A stretch of 64,000 bases of DNA from Saccharothrix sp. HUAS TT1. Its GTDB lineage: Bacteria; Actinomycetota; Actinomycetes; Mycobacteriales; Pseudonocardiaceae. The stretch is taken from assembly GCF_040744945.1 (NCBI RefSeq), contig NZ_CP160453.1, positions 3,596,001 to 3,660,000 of the forward strand, read 5' to 3'. The position numbers were made by a program, and so were the translations under genes. Positions 57,481-64,000 of the stretch are shown one piece after another (the stretch's first letter is position 1; the number at the start of each line of letters is the position of its first letter). A model generated the notes under the pieces. It was given only the letters and a program-made list of their open reading frames with translations, did no database searches and was not told the DNA's origin.

Positions 57481-58656
57481 GTGTACGCCGTACCCGCGAC
57501 GGGGGCTGAGGGGGAGCGCGTGGCACATCCAGGTGCGGTCGGGTTCGGGGTGGCGGCGGCGCGCAGCGGCGACGTCGGGGCGGCGGAGGTCTGGTACCGC
57601 GCCGCGGCCGACAGCGGCGACGTCGACGGCATGAACCTGCTGGCGCTGCTGTGCGAGGAACGCGGCGACCACGCCGAGGCGCGGCGCTGGTACTCCCGCG
57701 CGGCCGACAGCGGTGACGCGGTCGCGCTGCACGGCCTGGCCCGGCTGGCCCGGCGACGCGGTCAGGAGGGCGAAGCCGGGCGCTGGTACCGGGAAGCCGC
57801 CGACCGCGGCGACCAGGAGGCCATGATCGCCCTCGCGGAGGCGGCGGTAGACCCCGCCGACGGCGACGCGTGGTACCGCCGCGCCGCCGAGTCGGGCAAC
57901 CCGCGCGCGCTGGTCGTGATCAGCACCCGGCTGCGGGCCAGGGGAGAGGTCGGCGAGGCGGAGCGGTGGCTGCGGCGGGCCGTGGCGACGACCGGCGAGC
58001 CGTTCTTCATGGTCGAGCTGGGCGAGCTGCTGGCCGCGACCGGCGACCTGGCGGAGGCCGAGACCTGGCACCGCCGCGCCGCCGAGGCCGGTGACGGCAA
58101 CGCGTTCGGCCCCCTCGGCGCGGTGCTGGTGGCGAAGGGCGACCTGGGCGAGGCCGAGGAGTGGTACCGCAGGGCGGCCGGGACCGGGCGCACGTCGGCG
58201 ATGACCGACCTGGCCCTGCTCCTGGCGCACCGCGGTGAGACCGGCGAGGCCGAGCGCTGGCTGGACCGCGCGGCCGACGCGTCCGGGGTGGACGTGAACC
58301 ACGCCCTGTGGGGCGCGCTGCCCGCGTTGGACGCGCACCGGCTCGGCCTCCTGGAACGCGACGCCGGCCACCGAGTGCTGACCGCCCTCGGCGTGCTGTC
58401 CCGCGAGCGCGACGACCCCGACCGGGCCGAGCGCTGCTTCCGGCGCGCGGCGGACGCGGGGAACACCCAGGCCATGTACGAGATGGGGCTGCTCCTGACC
58501 CGCTGGGGCAGCGCCGCCGCCCGCGCCACCCGTGCCGCACGCCGCCGCGCCGACCTGCGGGCCCCGGCCGGCGTCGAGGTGGAGCGCCCGGCGGTCTGGT
58601 TCGCCCGCGCCGCCCAGGGCGGTCACCCCGACGCCGCGAGGGCGCCGAAGCACTGA
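57481..58656 (+). CDS. Sel1/TPR-type repeat protein
   Basis: A 391-residue protein built almost entirely of Sel1-like helix pairs of about 34 residues, with the repeated signature AEVWYRAAADSGD, ARRWYSRAADSGD, AGRWYREAADRGD, DAWYRRAAESGN and so on (about nine copies). Such proteins are scaffolds for protein-protein contacts. A GTG start at 57481 precedes a leader of 40 residues without signal. It converges on the glutamate-cysteine ligase gene. Partner unknown. Confidence 0.9.
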   Translation: MYAVPATGAEGERVAHPGAVGFGVAAARSGDVGAAEVWYRAAADSGDVDGMNLLALLCEERGDHAEARRWYSRAADSGDAVALHGLARLARRRGQEGEAGRWYREAADRGDQEAMIALAEAAVDPADGDAWYRRAAESGNPRALVVISTRLRARGEVGEAERWLRRAVATTGEPFFMVELGELLAATGDLAEAETWHRRAAEAGDGNAFGPLGAVLVAKGDLGEAEEWYRRAAGTGRTSAMTDLALLLAHRGETGEAERWLDRAADASGVDVNHALWGALPALDAHRLGLLERDAGHRVLTALGVLSRERDDPDRAERCFRRAADAGNTQAMYEMGLLLTRWGSAAARATRAARRRADLRAPAGVEVERPAVWFARAAQGGHPDAARAPKH

Positions 58657-58701
58657 CCGCGCACTGGGACGGCCCCTGCCGACCCCGGTGGCGACGAGGG
58701 C

Positions 58702-60180
58702 TCAGGACACCGGCCAGGTGTGCACCGGCTCGTTGCTGTGCATCAGGTCCCGGTAGGTGCGCAACATCCGGCGCAGCGCCTCGGGCCGGTCCAGCGCCGT
58801 GTGATCGTAGTGCCGGTGGAACGCCCGCGCCTGCCACGTCGCGCCGTTCACGCCGGTCAGGCACCGCTGCTCGATCACCCCGAGCAGCCGGTCCCGCTCG
58901 GCCGGGTCGACCTTCAGCCGCACCAGCCCCTCGTGCGCCATCGGCAGCAGCCGCCGCAGCACCAGCTCCGCCACCGGCACGGTGCCGAGCCCCGGCCAGT
59001 ACACCTGCGCGTCCATCCCGGCCCGCGCGCCCGCGGTGAAGTTGTCCTCCGCCGCGCTGAACGACATCTGCGACCACAGCGGCCGCTCCTCCTCGGCCAG
59101 CACCCGCACCAGGCCGTAGTAGAACGCGCCGTTCGCCAGCATGTCGACCACCGTCGGCCCGGCGGGCAGGGTCCGGTTCTCCACCCGCAGGTGCGGCTGG
59201 TCGCGCACGACGTCGTACACCGGCCGGTTCCACCGGTAGACGGTCCCGTTGTGCAGCCGCAGCTCGGCCAGCGACGGCGTGTCGCCGCGCTCCAGCACCT
59301 GCAGCGGGTCCTCCTCGTCGCAGATCGGCAGCAGCGCCGGGAAGTACCGCACGTTCTCCTCGAACAGGTCGAAGATCGACGTGATCCACCGCTCGCCGAA
59401 CCACACCCGCGGCCGGACGCCCTGCTCCTTCAGCTCGTCGCTGCGGGTGTCGGTGGCCTGCTGGAACAACGCGATCCGGGTCTCCCGCCACAGCTCCTTG
59501 CCCATCAGGAACGGCGAGTTGGCCCCGATCGCCACCTGCACGCCCGCGATGGCCTGCGCCGCGTTCCAGTACGCCGCGAAGTCCTCCGGCGACACCTGGA
59601 GGTGGAACTGGGTGCTGGTGCACGCGCCTTCCGGCACGATCGAGTCGGCGGTCATCTGCAGCCGCTCGACGCCGTTGATCGAGATCTGCAGGTCCTCGCC
59701 GCGCGCCGCCAGCACCTGCTCGTTGAGCAGCGCGTACCGCGGGTTGCCGGACAGCGCCGAGACCGCCAGGTGCTTGGGCTGCAACGTCGGCAGGATGCCG
59801 ATCATCACCATGTGCGCGTCCACGCCGCGCGCCTTGTGCTCGGCCTCGTTCAACGACCGCCGCACGACGTCCTCGAACTCGGTGATCCCGCCGCCGGTCA
59901 GCAACCGGGGCGCGACGTTGATCTCCAGGTTCCACTGGCCGAGCTCGGTCACGAAGTCCGGGTCGGCGATGGCCGCCAGCGCCTCGGCGTTGCGCATCGC
60001 CGGGTCGCCCGCGTCGTCGACCAGGTTCAGCTCGATCTCCAGCCCGGTGGTGGGCCGCTCGAACTCGAACCTCGACTCGCGCAGCATCCGGGCGAACACG
60101 TCCAGGCACCGGCGGACCTTCGTGCGGTACCTCGTCCGGTCATCGCGGGTGAACTCCTGCCGCCCGACGTCGTCGCCCAT
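58702..60180 (-). CDS. Glutamate-cysteine ligase family 2 (GCS2-like)
   Basis: A 492-residue ATP-grasp-like ligase: GLEIELNLVDD near the N-terminus, CTSTQFHLQVS, IGANSPFLMGKELWRETRIALFQ in the middle (read in parts), and NRTLPAGPTVVDMLAN. Members form gamma-glutamylcysteine or related amides. Since actinomycetes use mycothiol, the substrate may differ. ATG at 60180 is near MGDDVGRQEF. It stands 24 bp from the PPTase gene, same strand. Confidence 0.9.
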   Translation of the reverse strand: MGDDVGRQEFTRDDRTRYRTKVRRCLDVFARMLRESRFEFERPTTGLEIELNLVDDAGDPAMRNAEALAAIADPDFVTELGQWNLEINVAPRLLTGGGITEFEDVVRRSLNEAEHKARGVDAHMVMIGILPTLQPKHLAVSALSGNPRYALLNEQVLAARGEDLQISINGVERLQMTADSIVPEGACTSTQFHLQVSPEDFAAYWNAAQAIAGVQVAIGANSPFLMGKELWRETRIALFQQATDTRSDELKEQGVRPRVWFGERWITSIFDLFEENVRYFPALLPICDEEDPLQVLERGDTPSLAELRLHNGTVYRWNRPVYDVVRDQPHLRVENRTLPAGPTVVDMLANGAFYYGLVRVLAEEERPLWSQMSFSAAEDNFTAGARAGMDAQVYWPGLGTVPVAELVLRRLLPMAHEGLVRLKVDPAERDRLLGVIEQRCLTGVNGATWQARAFHRHYDHTALDRPEALRRMLRTYRDLMHSNEPVHTWPVS

Positions 60181-60204
60181 GCCGCTGCCGCCTTCCCAGC
60201 CCGA

Positions 60205-60864
60205 TCAGCGCGCGGGTACCGCGATAGCGGTCACCACAAACCCCTCCCGGGCCAGCCAGCGACCGGTGAACCCGTCCAGCGGCACGCCGTCCACCACCGG
60301 CGGCTCGATCAGGATGCGCGCGGAGAACGTGCCGTCGTCGGGGTTGATGGTCACCTCGGCGTCCTCGAACCCCAGCCACTTGCGCGCCAGCGGGAACCAC
60401 GCCTTGTACACCGTCTCCTTGGCGCTGAACAGCAGCCGGTCCCAGGAGACCTTGTCGCCGGACGCCCGCAGCTCGCGGTGCCTGGCCAGCTCGCCCGGCA
60501 CCGCGATGGCCTCCAGCACCCCGTCCGGGGTCGGCTCGTTCGGCTCGGCGTCGATGCCGATCGTCCACACGTCGGACACCAGGCCGACGGCCGCGGCGCG
60601 GTAGCCCTGGCAGTGCGTGATGCTGCCGACCACACCGGCGGGCCACGTCGGCGCGCGGTTCGGGCCGGGCAGCAGCGGCGCGGGCGGGAACCCGAAGGCG
60701 GCCAGCGCGGTGCGCGCGCAGTGCCGCCCGGTGGCGAACTCCCGCTTCCGCTTGTCCACCGCCTTCGCCACGTGCTCCTGCTCCTCGGGGAACAGCACGA
60801 CGCCGTCCGGGTCGCCGAACACGTCGACCGCGGACACCGGCGGCGGCAGCAGGTCGGTGATCAT
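60205..60864 (-). CDS. 4'-phosphopantetheinyl transferase, Sfp type
   Basis: A 219-residue PPTase, which activates carrier proteins of polyketide and peptide synthases by attaching phosphopantetheine. Motifs: KRKREFATGRHCAR near residue 38, GSITHCQGYRAAAVG, IGIDAEPNEP (Mg-binding Asp/Glu) and FSAKETVYKAWFPLARKWLGFEDA. The start overlaps the preceding gene stop (ATGA). Its presence suits an organism with secondary metabolism; the AHBA cluster or others may need it. Confidence 0.94.
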   Translation of the reverse strand: MITDLLPPPVSAVDVFGDPDGVVLFPEEQEHVAKAVDKRKREFATGRHCARTALAAFGFPPAPLLPGPNRAPTWPAGVVGSITHCQGYRAAAVGLVSDVWTIGIDAEPNEPTPDGVLEAIAVPGELARHRELRASGDKVSWDRLLFSAKETVYKAWFPLARKWLGFEDAEVTINPDDGTFSARILIEPPVVDGVPLDGFTGRWLAREGFVVTAIAVPAR

Positions 60865-61706
60865 CGGGCGTCCCCCTCGCGCAGCACGTCCAGCAGCGGC
60901 GCGGCGGTCCAGCCCCGCGGCTGCCACTCCCTCGGGTAGCCGAGCGACACCTCGTCGAAGCGGATGCCGTCCTTGCGGATCGTGCGCGGGATGTGCAGGT
61001 GCCCGTACACCGCGACCGCCGCCCGGAACCTCATGTGCCAGTCGGCGGTCCGCTCGGTGCCGCACCACAGCGCGAATTCGGGGTACCGCAGGACGAACGT
61101 GGGGTCCCGGACCAGCGGCCAGTGGTTGATGAGCACGGTCCGCAGCGACCGGTCCACCGCGCGCAACCGGCGCTCGCTCTCCTCGATCCGGGCCGCGCAC
61201 CACGCCTCGCGGCTCGGGTACGGGTCCGGGTGCAGGAAGTACTCGTCGGTGCAGACGACACCGGCCTCCTGGGCGACGGCGAGCGCGGACGCCTTGTCCG
61301 TCGTGCCCGCCGGGCGGAACGTGTAGTCGTACAGCGTGAACAGCGGCGCCACCGCCACCGGCCCGCCCGCGCCCTCGAACACCGCGAACTCGTCCTCGGG
61401 CGTGAGCACGTCGATGCCGCGGCACAGCTCCACCAGCTGCTTGTAGCGCACCTCGCCGCGGGCCTGCACCGGGTCGTCCTTCGTGGTCCACAGCTCGTGG
61501 TTGCCCGGCGACCAGACCACCTTGGCGAACCGGCCGCGCAGCACGCCGAGCGCCCACTCGACGTCGTCGAACTTCTCCGCGACGTCGCCCGCCACGATCA
61601 GCCAGTCGTCCGGCGAGTGCGGCTGGATCGCTTCGACGAAGTGGCGGTTCTGCTGATAGGTCACGTGCAGGTCGCTGGTGGCGAGGAGCCGCGGCGGAGT
61701 GGTCAC
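60861..61706 (-). CDS. Calcineurin-like metallophosphoesterase
   Basis: A 281-residue phosphoesterase with metal motifs TSDLHVTY, VAGDVAEKFDD, SPGNHELW, INHWPLV and YGHLHIPR in order. The substrate is unknown; similar proteins next to PPTase genes are common in actinomycetes and could remove the pantetheine arm, but this is only association. It is the first gene of the pair with the PPTase (4-base overlap) and is divergent from the transposase-like gene by 196 bp. Confidence 0.93.
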   Translation of the reverse strand: MTTPPRLLATSDLHVTYQQNRHFVEAIQPHSPDDWLIVAGDVAEKFDDVEWALGVLRGRFAKVVWSPGNHELWTTKDDPVQARGEVRYKQLVELCRGIDVLTPEDEFAVFEGAGGPVAVAPLFTLYDYTFRPAGTTDKASALAVAQEAGVVCTDEYFLHPDPYPSREAWCAARIEESERRLRAVDRSLRTVLINHWPLVRDPTFVLRYPEFALWCGTERTADWHMRFRAAVAVYGHLHIPRTIRKDGIRFDEVSLGYPREWQPRGWTAAPLLDVLREGDAR

Positions 61707-61902
61707 GCATTCGAGCGTATCCGTGCGCGCCCCGCATCGGCAGGTGACCGCTCATCCGCTCGTCGCTCCTCTGGAGCCGTTCGGCGGAGCGGGAGGAGCC
61801 GCGTGACGCTGCACCACTCCCGTTCGGCGCGCGTTCCCTTACCAGGCGGCGTCGGTGTTCCTAGCGTGATGGGCATCACGACAGTCCTGGGCGGAGGACC
61901 TG

Positions 61903-62478
61903 ATGACCGACTACGCACGACCAGCGCAGCCCTTCGGGCGGACGGTGGGCGCGGAGATCGCCCGCCAGGCGCAGCAGCACACCCACCCGGCGGTCGCGCC
62001 CCGGCGCACCGACGACGCCGCCCTGGCCATGTTGCTGCGCGCCCGCCAGCGCGGCGACGCCCAGCGGCAGGAGCCGTGGGTGCGCCGCGCGCCGGAAGCG
62101 CCGGCCCGACCGCCGCACGCCGACGTGATCGAGCAGCTGGCCGTGCGCCTGGTGCCGCCGTCGCTGTGGGCGGTGGTCGAGCCGCTGCTGCCACCCGCGA
62201 AGGTGCGCCGCCAGGGCGGCGGCCGGGGCCGGGTGTCGGACCGGGCCATCTTCACCGCGATCGTGTTCGTCCTGACCAGCGGCTGCGCCTGGCGGCACCT
62301 GCCGCCGACGTTCGGCGTGACCGTGCCGACCGTGCACCGGCGGTTCCAGGAGTGGACCGAGGCCGGGCTGTGGCTGCGGCTGCGCCGGGTGGCGGTGGAG
62401 GGCGCGGCGGCCGACGCCGAGTGGCTGCGGCTGGTGCTGGACGCGGCCGAGCGGCGCGGCGCGCGAGCCGCCGGCTGA
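61903..62478 (+). CDS. Transposase-derived DUF4096-like protein, probably not mobile
   Basis: A 191-residue protein. Residues about 80-165 (VPPSLWAVVEPLLPPAKVRRQGG, GCAWRHLPPTFGVTVPTVHRRFQEW) match the N-terminal DUF4096 part of IS5-like transposases. The catalytic DDE domain is absent, and a 75-residue Ala/Arg-rich extension precedes it. RBS GGAGGACC and normal codon use suggest it is expressed. No inverted repeats or target duplication were seen. I read it as an exapted DNA-binding module or remnant. Confidence 0.7.
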   Translation: MTDYARPAQPFGRTVGAEIARQAQQHTHPAVAPRRTDDAALAMLLRARQRGDAQRQEPWVRRAPEAPARPPHADVIEQLAVRLVPPSLWAVVEPLLPPAKVRRQGGGRGRVSDRAIFTAIVFVLTSGCAWRHLPPTFGVTVPTVHRRFQEWTEAGLWLRLRRVAVEGAAADAEWLRLVLDAAERRGARAAG

Positions 62479-62548
62479 CCGGGAGCGACGCCGGCGCGGC
62501 GCGCCCACGGCCTGGCGGTCCTCGCGGCCGGGCCGGTTGACTGGGGGC

Positions 62549-63349
62549 ATGACGCCTGTCCACGTGACCGTTGTCGAAGGTCCTGGGGACGTGCCACCGG
62601 CCGTGTTCCTGCACGGGGTGCTGAGCTGGGGGTCGGACGACGCCTACGGCTTCGGCCACCAGCGCCCGCTCGCCACGCGCCGACGGCTGCTCCTGGTGGA
62701 CCGCCGCGGCTTCGGGGCGAGTCCCGACCTCGACGGATCGCACCGCAGCGACTACGAGGTGGACGCCGCGGACGCCGTCACCCTCCTGGCCGGTGGCGCC
62801 CACCTGGTCGGCCACTCCTACGGCGCGGTCGCCGCCATGCTCGCCGCCGCCGCCAGGCCCGACCTGGTGCGCTCGCTGTGCCTGGTCCAGCCGGGCGCGC
62901 TGCGCCCGGCGGAGGACCACCCGGCCGTCGCCGAAGCCCTGACCCGCGCCCGCGCCGCCACCGCGGGCCTGCCGGCGGACCTGACGCCCGAGGACTACCT
63001 GAGGCTGTCCACCGAGGCGGTGGGCATGCCCGCGCCCGAGCCGACGCCCGCCCGGCTGCGCGCCGCGCGCACGACGATGGCCGAACGCCCGTGCTGGGAC
63101 GCCGACGTGCCGCTGCAGCCGCTGGCCGACGCCCCGTGGCCGGCCCTGGTGGTCCGCGGCGACTGGTCGGGCGCGCCGGAGGAGTACCGGCGGCTCGCGG
63201 GCGTCCCGCTGCGAGTCGCCGCCGAGGTGATCGCCCACCGGATCGGCGCCGACCTGCTCACCGTGCCCGGCTTCTACCCGCACGTCCAGCAACCGGCCGC
63301 GGTCAACGCCGCCCTGGCCGGGCTGTGGGCGCGGGCCGACGGCTCCTAG
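62549..63349 (+). CDS. Alpha/beta hydrolase
   Basis: A 266-residue alpha/beta hydrolase. The nucleophile elbow is GHSYG (Ser near residue 92), an oxyanion motif HGVLS is near residue 22, a late Asp lies in RGDWSGAP (near 208), and a C-terminal His in YPHVQQP (near 249) could complete the triad. Monocistronic, between the transposase-like and kinase genes. Substrate unknown. Confidence 0.9.
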   Translation: MTPVHVTVVEGPGDVPPAVFLHGVLSWGSDDAYGFGHQRPLATRRRLLLVDRRGFGASPDLDGSHRSDYEVDAADAVTLLAGGAHLVGHSYGAVAAMLAAAARPDLVRSLCLVQPGALRPAEDHPAVAEALTRARAATAGLPADLTPEDYLRLSTEAVGMPAPEPTPARLRAARTTMAERPCWDADVPLQPLADAPWPALVVRGDWSGAPEEYRRLAGVPLRVAAEVIAHRIGADLLTVPGFYPHVQQPAAVNAALAGLWARADGS

Positions 63350-63415
63350 CCGCACCGCTGCGGGGGACTCGTCGGCGCGCCGCGGAACCGGCCGGCCGCG
63401 ACCTCGCGCCCGTCG

Positions 63416-64000
63416 TCAGGCGTGCACGCCCGCCTGGTACTTCGGCACCCGCACGCTGATCTTCGTACCGAGCCCCTGCGCCGTCTCCACGACCAGGCCG
63501 TAGTCGTCGCCGTAGCAGCGCCGCAGCCGCTCGTCGATGTTCCCCAGCCCGATCCCGGCCGTCTCGCCGACCTGGCCGGCCAGCGTGCGGCGCAGCGCGT
63601 CGGGGTCCATGCCGATGCCGTCGTCCTCGATGGTGATGTGCGCCTCCGCGCCCGCGTCGGCCGCCAGGATCGAGATGTGCCCCGGCCCGACCTTGCCCTC
63701 CATCCCGTGCCGGACCGCGTTCTCCACCAGCGGCTGCAGGCACAGGAACGGCACCGTCACCGGTAACACCTCGGGCGCGATCTGCAGCGTCACCTTCAGC
63801 CGCTCGCCGAAGCGGGCCCGTTCCAGCGCCAGGTACTGGTCGATCGACTTCAGCTCCTCCGACAGCGTGGTGAAGTCACCGGCCCGGCGGAACGAGTAGC
63901 GGGTGAAGTCGGCGAAGTCCAGCAGCAGCGTGCGAGCGCGCTCCGGGTCCGTGCGCACGTACGACGCGATGGCGGACAACGAGTTGTAGATGAAGTGCGG
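63416..64000 (-). CDS. LytS/YehU-type sensor histidine kinase, 5' end outside window
   Basis: The C-terminal 194 residues of a His_kinase-family sensor: the window edge cuts at PHFIYNSLSAIASYV, which holds the phospho-accepting His of the PHF(I/L)(Y/F)N motif. The ATPase part follows with LQPLVENAVRHGME (N box), EDDGIGMD (G1) and GIGLGNIDERL (G2). The N-terminal sensor, probably membrane-bound, is beyond base 64000; a LytTR response regulator is expected near by. Confidence 0.92.
   Translation of the reverse strand, partial: PHFIYNSLSAIASYVRTDPERARTLLLDFADFTRYSFRRAGDFTTLSEELKSIDQYLALERARFGERLKVTLQIAPEVLPVTVPFLCLQPLVENAVRHGMEGKVGPGHISILAADAGAEAHITIEDDGIGMDPDALRRTLAGQVGETAGIGLGNIDERLRRCYGDDYGLVVETAQGLGTKISVRVPKYQAGVHA

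Noticed and set aside
1..64000. tRNA, rRNA or riboswitch genes
   Set aside because: I saw no cloverleaf with CCA-type ends, no rRNA-like tracts and no recognisable riboswitch cores; a covariance-model scan would be decisive.

Overview
This 64 kb window is a contiguous stretch of a very GC-rich chromosome with strong G/C third-position bias, frequent GTG (and one TTG) starts, many ATGA/GTGA start-stop overlaps, LAL and LacI regulators, several secreted polymer-degrading enzymes and RiPP genes. That points to a filamentous actinomycete. The gene content (FxSxx-COOH genes, 3,4-AHBA genes, LASTG-anchored protein) would fit Pseudonocardiales (Saccharothrix/Actinosynnema/Lentzea-like), but the genus is an inference. 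I saw no rRNA, tRNA, CRISPR array or intact insertion sequence. Both ends cut genes: an aldo/keto reductase at base 1 and a LytS-type histidine kinase at base 64000.

Layout. 0-3 kb: housekeeping genes (aldo/keto reductase, MOSC protein, lipoprotein, secreted cyclophilin). 3-9.8 kb: a compact RiPP locus on the minus strand. A class II lanthipeptide synthetase (LanM) is start-stop coupled to a 68-residue peptide with no cysteine; a hairpin and a giant LAL regulator follow, and a decayed regulator lies upstream. 9.8-16.8 kb: lipoprotein, crotonase-LacI pair, and an alpha-glucoside ABC importer with its GH13 glucosidase. 16.7-23.4 kb: MarR/Old Yellow Enzyme pair, a membrane NACHT NTPase, a sortase-anchored surface protein and a snapalysin-type protease. 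23.4-27 kb: a RecB-like nuclease-helicase.

27-34.6 kb is an FxSxx-COOH RiPP locus: FxsB radical SAM enzyme and HExxH peptide hydroxylase on one strand, and on the other the FxSxx peptide, a large P-loop/TIR-like/NB-ARC/TPR protein and an unknown protein. 34.6-43.1 kb holds an antiporter, a pair of overlapping AAA-type ATPases, an SDR with a zinc ribbon, a TRPM-type SLOG-SLATT protein coupled to a second SLATT protein, and a MmcQ/YjbR protein. 43.1-48.2 kb is a LysR-controlled 3-amino-4-hydroxybenzoate mini-cluster (griI, griH, adenylating enzyme) followed by idi. 48.2-52.5 kb is a LacI-controlled pair of secreted carbohydrate-active proteins with a readable promoter and operators. 52.5-64 kb contains an acyl-CoA synthetase/TetR pair, a GH5 glycosidase, a Sel1-repeat protein, glutamate-cysteine ligase, a PPTase/phosphoesterase pair, a transposase-derived protein and a hydrolase.

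The most unusual structure is not a gene. Three intergenic elements (about 26974-27115, 35793-35912 and 48177-48298) share one architecture: CGTTC/GAACG boxes repeated exactly every 22 bp, pointing away from a central CTCTCGCGAGAG palindrome, each abutting the stop codon of an adjacent gene. The other leads are the cysteine-free LanM substrate paired with an apparent His-to-Arg change in the cyclase domain, the FxSxx locus, and the SLOG-SLATT module.
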